NCBI GenBank assembly: GCA_013399855.1
Contig: VXAY01000767.1
Coordinates: forward strand, 1,031,633 to 1,095,632
DNA length: 64,000 nt
DNA from: Oxyruncus cristatus
Taxonomy: Eukaryota > Chordata > Aves > Passeriformes > Cotingidae
Direction of reading: 5' to 3'
Below, piece after piece: positions 44,221 through 57,500 of the stretch. Position numbers and translations under genes: made by a program. The notes below the pieces were generated by a model, which saw only the letters and a program-made list of their open reading frames with translations, was not told the DNA's origin and made no database searches. Positions within the stretch are counted from its first letter, which is position 1. Every line of letters starts with the position of its first letter.

Positions 44221-47200
44221 TTTTTAAGTGCCAATACTGCAAGATTATTTCAGCAACTTCATGTGCAGTTTTTTTTATCTAGGGGCAATTTGCCCCCAGC
44301 AGCTTTGGCAGTTACAAGGTGGGTAAGAATAGTAATAAGGTAATAGTTTTACTATTGCAATTAAAAGTGAAAATCATTTCTTTTAAGTCTGTAAATACTT
44401 TCAGTAGATACTGGGCATAAACTTACAGACAGCTATATAATCATCTCAAGAATCTCCACTGATTTTCAAAGGTTAAAGCAGTTGCATGAAGAAGGTAAAT
44501 GAGATGTAATGTGCCAGTTTCTGTAATATCTACTTTCATAAGAGTGCTATCAACAGCTCTGCTATTGTAACACAGTCAGAAAGATTCTGTCTTTTATTAT
44601 AATATGAAGTTCATCTTCATAAATATTTTTGCATGCACATTTGTTAAATGCAATAGTCAATCCAGCTGCAATGATTTTCTCCTTTACCTTTTCCCATATG
44701 TCTAAGCACCCAAGGAAAGATGTGTTTTCATTTGTTTCTGTCTTAGCACAGTAGTTACACAATATTTTACATGATAGAAACTCAAAAGGCTTTTAGTAAT
44801 ATATTAAAAAAAAAACCCCACCCAACAAACCAGGAACATAGTAAAAAGGAGAGGAAAATTGAGCAAAAATGGGATAAAAACCTGTTAATAACATTTCTGT
44901 TATTAAGTGATGCCTTCTGTGCCTTTAAACTCACACTATTTCCATTGCCAAATGGCTGCTCTTTTTTCATCTGCTGGCTTTTGCCTCTCTAGATAAAAAA
45001 TACTGCTGTGGTAGTATTAATAGTGCAGGCAAATGGTTTAATCACAGGAAGGGACAAGAAGTTTTCTTGTAATTGGATAAGAGTATCTTCCCCTGGTTGA
45101 AAGTTTAGCTTGTGGCCATTTATAACCTTTCTATTTCCAGCTGAAACCTGAATCCTTGCTCTTTACATGGAGAATGTTGCTTTCTGATAATATTCCCCCA
45201 TAACTGAGGGGTTGGTGTTGGGTGTGTATTTGTGGTCAGTATTAGACTCCTAAATTTCTTGGGGACACAACTACCTCTATCAAATTCTTTACTGAAAATA
45301 CTGAGTATATGTAGTTCTGTGGATCTCCTGTCATGACTTAGCTGAGTAACAGTGATCCATAGATGACACTTGGAACCACTACCCAAAAACATAAAATTAT
45401 ATGAAATGCAAACAAAAGTAAGAATTTCTCTTACAGTTTTGTTATGTTAGTCAGTACTGCAGGATCATGCTGTTTCTTGCACCCAGTTTAAGAGAACTTT
45501 CTTACCTATGAAATAGTAGTAGAAATGGTAAGTAAAACCACTGTGCTTGGAAGAAGAGTTTTTCTCTACAGCGTGACTGTTACATTGAGAAAGAGAAGTG
45601 AAGAGCCATTTCGTATTTTTCGGGGCACCAGTGGATGTTTATTTCCACACTTTTCACTGCAGGGAAATGAGTCTTTCCTACTGTACATGAGCTGGTACTG
45701 ATTACTACAAAATATTTTTAGAATTTGATTATTATGAAATACTTTTTGAATTTGTCTTCCTAGTGTGCCTAATTATTGTATAATATGAATATAAATAAAT
45801 ACAATATAAATGTAAGCCAAGGTTCAGTCTACATCACAAAATTGCAGCCTTTTTCTCTCTTCAGTTTAGTGCAGCTAAGACGGGGCAATTAAGTTGAGAA
45901 AAATAAGTGTGTGTGTTTCACATGAAACTTTAGCAGCCTGAGAAGCTCTCTGTTCACAATCTCTTAACTGATAAGTTTTTTTTAGGGAGGCTGTATTAGG
46001 TGAACAGCTTGAGTCTATATCACACTGAAATGTCCTTGTTGGTAGAAATAGCTGTTTGTAAATATTCTTCAGTTTTAGGATGGGGGAAAAAATCATAAAA
46101 TGAGATCAAATCCTGTTGAGTGGCTTCATGTTGTATTTAAGGGTTGAGGACTGTAGCTAGCTACAGATTTTGACGGTTGCAGTGCTTTATCTGTATTTTG
46201 GCTGTCGCAGAGAATGAAGAGAGCTTGTTGCAGGGCCTAAGTGTGCTACACGTGAAACGGGCTGGTCCTTTATTTTAGTAGCAATTCTGTCTTTACTTTT
46301 CCTGTGCAAATCTGAACTCTTTCACACAAAATGAGTTTTAACTTGAATGGAAACAGCTTGTTTCTCGCGTACAGATTTGCTTTAACCGTCACTTTCATTC
46401 TCTTCTTGTGTGTGTGGTTGGCTGTGTTTTTTTTTTCAATGGCACTCAGCTACCTCTCTCACAAGGCATTTAACCTTTTTTTTTTTTTTTGGAAAACAGA
46501 TGTATGAGAAGGCCTTCTGGGAGCTACCAGAGCTTGCTTTCAAAACTCAGTGAGTTCCCAGTCGAACGAGCCCTCTGCAAGATTAATTCAAGTCAATAGA
46601 GGATTTAGAAGTGAAAGGGGAGAAAAATCAGGTCAGCAAGAAATATGAATAGACTGATTAAATCGGTAGGAAATGCTGTGGTAAAAGATAGAGGAGTCCA
46701 ACTCCATTTACTACAGACTGGGAGTCTGAGATTTTATTAGCAAGGAAGGAGAGTATTGCTTGAGAACTGGATTGAATTGACAGAATACATCCAATCATTC
46801 TCCTTCTAACAGAAGGATTGAATATGTAATATAACTTGGTACAAGTGTTTGGTGTCTCTGCTTTTTGATAGGAGTACTGTGAACACAACCCCTAAGGAAA
46901 AGATTGTTTGTGTTTCTTTCCACCAAAGAAATGAAGCATCTAAGCATGCACTTGATGGTGTGTGGTTCTCTGGCTTCTGTTCTAAAATAGTGGTGACAAA
47001 ATCTGGGTGGACCTAATTCATTGAGTCCTATTCAAGAAGGTCAAGCTGAAGTCCTGATCTGATGGTCAGTTCCAGAGTCCTTACTACTACTTAGGTATCA
47101 ATACCTTCCAGAGGATAGTTTGCTGTCTTTAAGTCCTAGCTTTTACAATACTAAAAACATTCCCAGCTGCACTGAAAATGGATACAGGCAGGAAGGAGTG

Positions 47201-47839
47201 TGATTTAGATGCTCTAGGAAGAGTTAAAGTTGAATTAAAATTCCTAGCTTCTCTTAAAACCTATTTATGAGAGAAGTATCTAGTCTTGCTAGAACCTGCT
47301 GTCATATGGGGTTTGGATCATGAGAGGCAGATGCTCCCTGGGGTTTTGTCATCTCCAAATGAGATAAATATTTTAGGCCTGTGATTGACTTGTTACAGAC
47401 ATGCAAAAAATTACAAACACATCAGAACCCCAAACTTCATTGGGGAATCCGGTCACCACTTCTGTATAAATATTCAACAGTGGGAGATGAGACAGACTTT
47501 CTCACTATGGCATTATGTATGCACCCAGCATGAAGGCATTTTAATTCCCTCCTTAGATGGTACAGTACTGTCACCCCATAGAAACTAGAAATTAAAAAGT
47601 CTGTGCCAGCCTGCACATTCCCCATGCTACAGGGAGGAAAAGCCTTCTGAAGTAACTGAGGGTGCAGAAGCGACAGAGAACGCCTGGATTAAAGTTTGAT
47701 GACAAAGGTACACATACCCTGAAGATCTGACTTTTATCACTGCCATCTGACACTTCAGAGTGCTGTTCAGCAGAGTGTGAATCCATGGCATGCTGTTTAC
47801 TTCTCCTTATGCTAACTCCCTCTGTGGGCATGAGTTTTG

Positions 47840-47856
47840 TGTATATGCATATGTAT

Positions 47857-47888
<32 letters not shown>

Positions 47889-47891
47889 GTG
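47840..47891 (+). repeat. TA/CATA microsatellite
   Basis: 'gtatatgcatatgtatatac' runs into CATA units and then an uninterrupted (TA)n run at about 47869-47888. The sequence is self-complementary and may be length-variable. Open frames rich in Tyr/Ile/Cys across it are artefacts. Confidence 0.92.
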
Positions 47892-50800
47892 AGGACTCAG
47901 CTACCATCATTGCATGGGGAGGGAGTGTACAGCCACCAGAAACGCAGAAATTTGTAGCCCAGCTTTTTTTTGCACTGATTCCTTATGTAGAGAGATCCTC
48001 CCCTAAGCAAATTCAAGTCACTAATTATAAGTGCCCACAGAGAGGTTTCATGCAATTAAACTGCAATAAAATGTGTTGACTTGCCCACTTGTCCCTCTGT
48101 AAGTGAGCCCTAAATATCTTCATCGTATCTTCTAGCAGCCTTCACAAATCCTTCATGAATCCTGTTTCCTGATGTCAGAACAGGACTGGGATCTGCAACC
48201 ACATCAAAGTTAACTTGTGGGATTTTGCTTTGCTTTTCATAGTTACGGATGCTAAGCTTCAATAATGTGCTTAGTGCTGTAACAGGCAGCAAAAATGACA
48301 CTTCCTGGCCCAAGGAGTTGCAGTCTAACAACAGACAGACACTACAAACTGTGCTGGGAGACCTGGGGAATGTTTTTCTGAGAGAAATCTTACTTTTTAA
48401 AATAATGGTTGGGTGCTTGATAACATTTACATTAAAATTGGTGAGTATTCATGGCTTCAAGAACGATGAGAGTTTAAAGAAGGGATTTGGCTGCTGCAGT
48501 TTTTATTCTGCCACATGCAGAGGGATTGGATCAGTCGGCCATTGATGCTATAGGCATGTATGTTTCTTCCTTACTTTCTTTTTCCATGTGGTATTTGGGC
48601 TTGCTTTTTGTTATGTGCCCCTTGCATTTTGCACCCTGACTAACAGGCTGCTCACAAATGCAGAGGAGTTTATGTCCTGCCAAATGTGTAACTACTGCAG
48701 TACTCCAGACATTTCATTGCATACTAAGGAAGTTTTCGCTGGCCTTACGTTGATGTCAGATATTGCTGTGCCAAAAAATCATCTCCAAGAAAATAAGCTT
48801 CTTTAGCCTATGATTTTTAGTAAGTCCTTCAAAGTAAAATTGATATATTTGGGCTCTTACTTCCTTTTTCTTAGTTATGTGGATATGTGTAGGATTAAAA
48901 CTTCTTTCTCTACTAGTGATCTTCTCTTTTCTAGTTAAATAAGTGTCTTTATTTTTTGAAGAGACAAATCTGTTAGTGTCTAAAGTCAAAAGTGAGAAAC
49001 TTTCAAGCATAATAACAGTGCAAACTGATAAGCTGTTTTGGGGCTGGTTTTGAAACAGAATACACATGAGGAAATAATTTGTCATGTGCTTAACTTGTAT
49101 CTGGAATACATTAATGAGCATGATATCTGGGTCAAGCAGTAAAAGTGAAAAAAATTGACATACAATCCAAGTCACTGAAATTCTTGTGTTAGAAACTGAA
49201 ATAAGCCTAAAGAGAAAACAAGAGGGCCTTTGGGGTAAAGCTGATGATTATGACACACTTCCCTTTGCTCTAATTCTTTTGCTCTGTTTGAGCTTTTGTT
49301 TCAGGTAGAGATCCTGTACCTTGCCACCCTGACCTTGCCATGCTTGCCTGTATTTTAGCTTTGATTCTAGAAACAGCTGAAAGCTCATTGTTTCCCATTG
49401 CAGATGTGTGAGAGATCAGTTCTCAGCACACAGTAATTGTTTATTTTGGTTACCCTAAAGCCATTGGATTTCCCCTTTAGTAGTGATTCAGTCTTTTGCT
49501 AAGCTTGGGGGACTCATGCAGTCCAGGGGCTCTAATACAGGAATGGGTTGTTGTGTAAGTGGCAAATTAGCAGATCTATATCTTTACTCAGATGGGAGCA
49601 ATTACTGTAGTCATTTGTCATGATTACTTTGAGAATATTAATTATCTCTCCATCTATTTTCTATGGAATAGGTACTAACCACTGATAGTGACCAACTTTG
49701 GGGGACTGGTTTGTGTCACCACTCTTTCCTGTGTTTCTGCAGTTGCCTCAGGCCTCACCTGCACTGAGTGGCTTGAGCAGTGACACTGGCTCTTTCACAA
49801 GAGCTACTGTAACTCATCTGCTCTGGGTTCAGAGAGTCCTCACAGAGACTGGTTTTACCTGCAGATGTTATGCCATGTTGTAAATGAGTGTTTTGTTGCC
49901 TCCTCTACAATAGTTGAGTGGGAGTTCATTTACAATGTGCTGTGGGATGCTTCCCTGGGATTGTGAAATCCTAAGCATCAGTTCAGTTGGTCTTCTGCAC
50001 AGCATCAAACTTTGTTTCACAAACTTGGTGTTTGCTTTAAACTTGTGTATTGGTTTTTATTTAAAAGAAAAAGGTAGTGTCTGTACAGTTACCTTTTTTT
50101 TTTCACACTTTAAACTACACTTTCTTCTGATATTTTTACTTATTATTTCGTGAGAGATGGTAATTCCTGGGAGGCTGTGTTTCTAGCTACTTAGTTCCAG
50201 AAGCAGATAATTGAATTTAATTAAAGATGAGTGTGTTTTGGTGATGTGACATGCAGGCTTTGCCCAGCACCACTGTCAGGACACACTGCCACAGCTCTGC
50301 ACCTGCCTGGTCTGCAAGGGGACAGACAGACTGCAGGTCAGGGCACCCTTTTTGACCAGATCATGGCTCCAACATCAACGAGTCTCAGCTTGTTGGGTTT
50401 CATCTGGGCATGCACAGGTTTGCAGGCTCTGACTTGCCAGTGGCTGGAACTCTCCCTGTCCTTCAGGCAGCACACAATGCTCGGCAGGTTTTGCATGGGT
50501 TGCACGCTGAGCCAGCACCAGCAGCCCCTTCTCATGAGGGGGTGACAGAGCTTTGTCAACAGAAGCCGGAGAGAAAATATTACTATAACATGGGAACAGA
50601 GCTGGTGGCTCAGCTGTGCAGAAATGAATCACCAAGTTCAGGCCCTCATATTCAAGCTGGCAGGGGCAGGGGCTGCGTGTGCTGATAAGGCAACATCCTC
50701 AGCTGGTGCAAACGTGCCTCGTGTCACCGTGTCTCAGCTGCTCTCCAGTGAGGAACATCCAGCTTCCTGTGACTGCACTGGTGGTTCAGTGGGAGAGTTT

Positions 50801-52860
50801 TGTGGGTTATGTGGAAAGGGGCAGTCCAAGGACAGAAGAGGAGGAATCTTTGTCTTTGGAAAGGGCCAGGGAGGTCAGGTTTGGAGATGTGGTAATAGAA
50901 AACAGAAAGAAAAAAGCAATTTTTTGTGACAAAATGTTGCTCTTCACTGTTCTTCATTCGTGAGCTTTCATTTGAGAAGAAATTGAGAGATGGGATTTGC
51001 AAAATGGCTTATATATAGGTTGTGTTTTTACTAAATATATGCTCCTGTTAACCGAGCTTTCTTATTTCATCTGATAAAAAACCCAACAAATTTCAATCTG
51101 TAACAAGCCAAATTCAGCATGAGATCAGATCACTGCAGCTTCTACAACTTTCCCACTTGTATCCTCAGAGTCAAGAGCTAGTGTTTTTAAAAAATGCATA
51201 TTACACGGTTTTCTTTTATGTTGAAAATTGACAGGATAATGAAGACAGCTAGCATTTTTCTAAAGTAATTGTTGAAGTCTAAATGCCACAGTGGCAGTTA
51301 GGTATGCTATAATTAGCTAGAGAAACACATATATCTTTACGTATTGACTTTTTAAAATGTTTTGTTACAGTTTAACAATCCTTTTGGGATGCTGGGTAAA
51401 GGCGTTGACACCCTGAGCCTTCATGGCCACACCAAAGCAGAAGCCAGCAGCAGGTTAAAGAGTTTACAGTGTTGCAAGTGAAGGCAAATGGTTTACAGCT
51501 GAGGTTTTTGTTGCAGTGAGCTTAATTCGGAGACTATAAAATGGTACAGCACATGAAACCTTTAATGTGTATAAAAGACTAAATTAGAGGCTGCAGTGTG
51601 GGTCAGTCTGAAGTGCTCACAAAAGGCATGGTTGAAGGTAGCAGTAATCAGTTTTTCCTCTCTGATTCTGGTGATCCTTACAAACTTGCCTGGACATTTT
51701 GCGGGGGACGAGAGCGCTTTGCTGATGTGGAACCCCTCGAAACATGTCTCAGAGCTCTCCAGATCACCTAGAGCTGTAGTGGCTAATAGTTTGTCATCTT
51801 CTCCTCCTCCCTTGTCTTTGACTTGCAGCCTCAGCCTGTCCCTACCAAAACCATCAACCTCACAGTCTCAATTTGCCTGCAAAGCGTCCAAGCTTTTTCG
51901 TCTTCCTCCACCCCAGAGTGGTTGCAGTTGACCAAAGTGGTCAGTGCAGGTTGTTGTCTGGCTGTGCTTTATTTTAACCAGCTGCCATTAGAGAAGATTC
52001 AAATAGTTCAGTACAGCTTCCAGCAGACCACCCCTCATAGTTTAAGAAATCACATTGAAATGATTCATAAGCTGTCTCCATGCTGTATGGTTTTCAGCAA
52101 CAAGTAGGTAGAGCTGTTCGCATTGCTGCTATTCCATTGTATAATCTACTGGGCAGCTGGTCTCTGAAATTTTTGGAGGTCGACTGTGCAGATGGACCCA
52201 GAGAAGTTGGAAGAGCTTCTGTGTCCAGAGGAACAGCCAGACTTGTGATGTCTGAAACCTCTCTGTCCCCTCCATTAAATTTTTATAGCGATTTCCAGGT
52301 CCCATATTGAACACTCAGACTCTCTGCCACATAATTGCTCCACTGAAAATGTTGCCTCCACTGAAAATCCAGTTGATACTGGAAAGCGTGTGTGTGCGTG
52401 TGCACATGTGCTACATACCTGAAAGACACATGTCTAGAAGAGAGACGGTTGTGAGATTTGCCTTTTTTTAGAAGCAGATGCCATTATCAGGAGAAATGAA
52501 GGGTGCTGATTTTCCAGCATTAAACTACCCTGCTGAACAGAGGGAAAGAAACGTGGCATGAACCTGTGAGAAGCTGGAAAGTTTACAAAGGAGTGATCCT
52601 GCAGGTTCTAGCGGCAGCAGCTGTGCTGTGACATACAGACTGATGCACCAGTTGTCTGATCCATAGGTTTTACTTCTAGGACTATTATTTCTTGGCAGCC
52701 AACCTAATGTAATTACGTATGTTTTCCTGCAAAAAGCAAACACTTTATGTGGTTGAGGAAACAGCTGCGGTACACTGAAGAGCTCATTTGCATAAATGTG
52801 AAAGTACAGTCACAGAATTGCAAGATCACATAATGTGTAGGGTTACATGCTAATAGCAAG

Positions 52861-52896
52861 GATTATAAATACCTATAGGGATTATAAATACCTATA
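52861..52896 (+). repeat. Short direct repeat (2 x 'gattataaatacctata')
   Basis: The 17-base block occurs twice without mismatch, separated by two G bases, giving a period of 19. It is a local duplication of recent appearance. Confidence 0.9.
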
Positions 52897-54583
52897 ATTC
52901 CCTTTTATTTAAAAGGAGTTAATATTTAGACATTTTGAACACTGAAAGGCAGCTTCTCATCTGACTATTTAAAAGTGTGACTATTTAGTCTAAAAATAAC
53001 TATGAATATGATTGTGAACTGGAGATCTTTGCATCTTTCCTTACTTTCTATTTTGAGTTGCTCTTCAGAGCTGGAGAGGACACCTTCAAAAAAGATTGCC
53101 AAGCCAGATAAAATTTGCTCTTTTTCTTTCAAACTTAAGTTGGGCTTCTTGTTTGTAAATTCTGAAGCAACCTAGTGAAACTTCTCGTATATGAACTATG
53201 TAACACAGAAACTGAATTCCAGGTTGGAAGTGACATGCAGGCTGTTAATATGTGACCAGGGATACTTACTGAGTTGTTACAAGAAGTCTTTCCAGAAAAG
53301 ACCTAGTGACAGCACAAGCTTTTGTGCAAATGTGTGTCAAAAAGAACTGATTCAGGGGAGCAAAACCTTGTTTCAGTCCCTCATCTGCTTCACTTTGTGA
53401 CTAAACAAGTGCTTGTGCCATACAAGAAAGATGTACAAACCAGAAAAGGGAGGCTAAACATGTGGAAGATATGGACACAGCATCAACCTATACTGCCCTA
53501 AATGATATGTGGAATTACAGCATCACACGGGGACAGCTGAGCTCCTGCAGGGGTTGCAGCTTAGGAGGTCTTTAGCCCAATGTTTCAAGAGACTTGGCAC
53601 CCATTCTGGGTTACCCATAAGAGAAGAAGGCTGTAAACTGTCCATACATCTGCAGTAGGGACAGAAACCCTTCAGAACAGAGCACCACGGGCTGTTGTGC
53701 TGGCAGCCATGAGCTCTCCTATGCCCCCAGAGCCCTGTGTGCTCACAGCACAGTCAGCACATGACAATACTGACACAGTGAAATGGGTCCAGCTGAAAAT
53801 TTTGGTGCTGTCCCCGTAGTAATGTGTTGTTCGGATTTCTTGGATGGTTTTCTGCAGATTTGATTGACGTGGTTGGTTTCAGCTGATAGATTCAGTTGTG
53901 CAATTTGTTCAGCTTTTCATGGAGTAAAAACAGAGGAATGCTCCAAGTGTCATGACAGCATGATGAGATGAGCTCTAACTCATCTTCTCATGATATTTCA
54001 AAATACGTTACCACGTTTTCCTCCAGCAATTTATTCTGTCCATCTGCTGGATGCTGCATTTCTTGCTGGCAACAGTAAAACCAGTGCCCAGAGGGTGATG
54101 GTTTTTTTTTCTGAGTTGGTTTTTGCTCATAGATTTAACCTGTACCTACGCTTGGCATTGAAGCATCTCAGGAGCATGAACATGAACTGCTGAATGATTC
54201 TGCATATCTGAAAGCCTGCTGATCTACAAGGGAAGTCCTACTTCTGCCCCTGCCTCTCGATTTCATCCTTTTCCTTCCACCAGCCTTGAGGAACAGATCT
54301 AATATTAACTAGAAATCAAATTAGAACTGTTTTGGCCAAAGCAGTGTGGGCTTAATGCCTTGAGAAAACAGTGAGAAGCAGAGGAAGAAGGAGGAAGAGG
54401 GAGGGTACCAGCCCTCCTGTAGGCGAGCTGTCAAACTCGCCTGTTTGGATTACTGATTCTGCACCATGACCCCACTGTCACCTCCAGCAAGAAGATGGTA
54501 ACCCAAATCCGGAGGGAGGAGGTGTCTAAAGCTCTCAGAGTCCTCTTTAGGTTTTCTGACAGCAGATTATTGTAGCTGTTTAA

Positions 54584-54599
54584 CGATGCATTTGCATCG
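54584..54599. promoter_or_regulatory. Inverted repeat with octamer-like half sites
   Basis: CGATGCA-TT-TGCATCG: seven-base perfect arms with a two-base centre. ATTTGCAT inside it is the complement of the POU octamer ATGCAAAT. Another near-copy, 'gcaaatgcat', follows at about 54639-54648. POU binding is inferred. Confidence 0.35.
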
Positions 54600-57500
54600 A
54601 CACTTTGGGCCTGGGGAAGATAAACTATTACCAGTCAGCAAATGCATCCTTGTTACCTTGGGAAGAAGGCTCTAGACCTCATCAGAGTACACACTCCATT
54701 TTGGGCATGGCAAAGGGGACCACAGAAATTCTTCTGTGGGGGGATAACAGTGGAGAGGAAATGGCATTTTGAGGGCTGAGGCTGTCTTCTGTGCTTCCAC
54801 ACTAGCTAGCACACTGGATGTGTGCCTGAAGATGCTGTGGCTACAGGTGAGTCCTGCCTGACACCTGAAGTGCTGGGATACCAGCTGCTTTGATTTGGAA
54901 GGTGTCTAGATGTGTTAGGGTGCATGTGCAAGACTTTGAGAAAATTGAGTCTATCTTCTTCGTGCAGAGGCTGCTGAAGTGGCTGATGAGCCCATTCGTG
55001 CAATGTTTGAGGAGCTTGTCAGTCACCTCCATAAAGGGTTAAACACAGTCAGCATAAAAGGCAATGAGAAAAAGCAGTGGTGAGACCAGTCTGAAAGGAG
55101 AGACTGGAAGGAGCTCAGACCCTGCTTCCAGTGAGCTGCCAATTGCCCTGGAAGGGCAGGGTGCACAAGGAGAGGTTTGGTAGTAAAGCTCTCTTGCAAT
55201 GAAAACATCCACTTCTTGTTACAGAACTGCTGAAGAGACTCTTCTTGCTCTGTGTCTCCACCTGAACAAACAAAGGTGGTAGGCTGACAAAAAAAAAGAT
55301 GAATAATTTCTTGGGTCAGTTTGTTTGTTCTCATTTGAAAATTTTAAATCTGCCTTTCTTACGAGACCACATATATAAAGGATTACAATGGTGCTTAATC
55401 CCACTGAAGTAAATGAGATTTTAATACTGAGATTTAATGGGAGTAAAGTCAGGCTTCAAGAGAAATCCAAAGTAAGACTTAAACATTAGCAGTGATTGAA
55501 AGGATAGTTAGATGAGGCCAATCTTTCTGCTGAGGGACAATGTGAGAGGCAGAATGATATAGGAAGTGCTGAAAGGAAGACTCGCCACAAGGGCAATAAA
55601 GAAAATATTTGAATAAAAAGCTTACTGACCATGAATCTTGAGCAGTGAAGGTATTTGAGTCATGCTAATTTTTCAAAGTTTATACTGGAAGTTAAGGATT
55701 AGGGGTGAGTTGTGTCATTATCAAAGTCTTGTATTTATTAGCAAAATGTTTTGAAAAGCCTTTTAAAGACATACTTAGACAGAAGTATAAAGACAGAAAA
55801 TTTTTTCTGTGGAGGCAGAACTGTCTCAGGACATTCACAGAATGCCTGTCCTCTCTAATATCCTATCACACAGTTGCAAGAACACAACAGAGGTGAAGGA
55901 ATGCATGGGGTGGGGGGAAATAGGAACTCTTTAAACTGGCTTTGCTACTCAGAAGGAGGAAGGGTGCACATCCACATCAGCTTACATTTATCAGCTCTGG
56001 GGCATGCCCTCCCACCCATGTATTCCTCATCTCTGTCTTTGTGCCACCAGTGATGCACAGGAAGTTGAGTCATCTAAAATTTCCTGTGGCAATTAAAAAA
56101 AAGAGCTTAAGATGCTCCCTTACTAGCATGCAAATACGTGATGAAAAAACATTTCCTCATAACACTGGTGATCCCTCTGAAACAACTGCAGTCTGCTGAG
56201 ACAATCCATGGAGCTTTGGACTATTTCCTTGGACCCAAACTGCCTCTTTATCGTCATGTGGTTTAGAAAGGCAAGTTACTGAGATGAGTTGGAAACCTGC
56301 AGAAGAGTCCAGGTTTGGTTTTGTGCTGAAGCAGATAGAGTGGAAACAGTATTATTTATAGTAAGACAAAAAGAACTATTCTGGGAAAGTAAGAGCCCAA
56401 CCAAAGATGTGGAATTAAAGAAAAGCGACCTAGTGGTAAATAAGAAAAATGTGAGTTAGAATCATATGTGTGGAAGGTATATGAAATAACATTACTTAAC
56501 ATAATGCCAGTAAGTTAGTGCAGACAAATCAAACGTGCATATAATGAGGAAAGATGAGTGAAGTAGCAGCAATTCTCTTGTTGCTCAGAAAGGGGAGCAG
56601 AAATCTGTATATGTATTCAAAGAGCATTAATCTGTTGAATATGCCTCCTGGGGACTCTTACAGCTCTCACAAGCTGCAGGAAAGTCTATCCAGCTTCAGA
56701 AGAGGATGTTTGTGGTTTTCAGACAATCTTGTCGAGACAAATAAACAAATAGGGCCAGGAAATGGTCTTTTTGGAATTTAAACAGGTGGATTACTCAGTA
56801 TGGAAAGACTGAGAATTGATGGAACCCTGTGGAATTGCTATAAAGATTGGATGATAAAAGTCTGCTAACACATGTGAGAACTGAAGCTGAAAAGGCAGTT
56901 AAAAGTGAGGCTGGAAATGCAACAGGATTGTGTCTTGTTCTCCAAGTTGTTTGAAATTCTCAAGGATAAGCTCCTTAACACTTGAGGGAAGAAGACATGC
57001 TAAAGATTACCAGCCTGAAGGTATTAGGGTATGCAAGGCATTAGGAATGGTAATTACCATGACCTCATACATAAATAACCATTTAATAACACAGCTGATT
57101 TCTGGAGACTTATCAGTGTGCTGTCAGTGTAGAAAACACAAGAAGGAAATTTCTTGAAGCAGGAAATCCTTCAATCTAAAAGCTGTAAAGGAAAGAAACA
57201 GAAAAACAAACAAACAAGCACACAAGTGCAAGCATTATCATGCTCCATAAAAAGGCAGTGAAGTCGAGCAAAAGATGCTGAACAAGAACCTGCAGGCAGG
57301 TTTTCAGACTTTACCAAGGGGAAATGCTAATGGAAAGCTCCTAAACAGAGCAGGCAAGGCTTGGATGATACTGGAAAATATCAGCTCCCACTAGACCAGT
57401 GTATTTTTGGTACCTTTTCAGATCAGCTCTTTTCTAATTAGCTGAAATATGAACATAAAGCGTAATTTTATACATATTTGTGCTTGAAAAGTGGGACTTT

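Larger units (their letters stand above)
36936..50200. other. Intergenic DNA, no gene recognised
   Basis: Contains the (CAA)n repeat, a TG-rich patch (39574-39597), a short LTR remnant (44143-44220), a pyrimidine-rich tract (about 43725-43790), T runs (46428-46491) and a TA microsatellite (47840-47891). Segments 37680-38135 and 43197-43653 are richer in overlapping short open frames and somewhat higher in G+C. They could be decayed LTR or retroelement sequence, but I could not assign them. Confidence 0.6.

Noticed and set aside
48756..49175. 139-codon minus-strand open frame, the longest in the right arm
   Set aside because: Composition is that of translated AT-rich DNA (Phe, Ile, Leu, Lys); no recognisable domain or splice context.
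53191..53400. Possible CR1 trace ('aattccaggttggaagtgac') at the start of a 69-codon frame
   Set aside because: The match is only about 20 bases without further CR1 blocks, too short to call.
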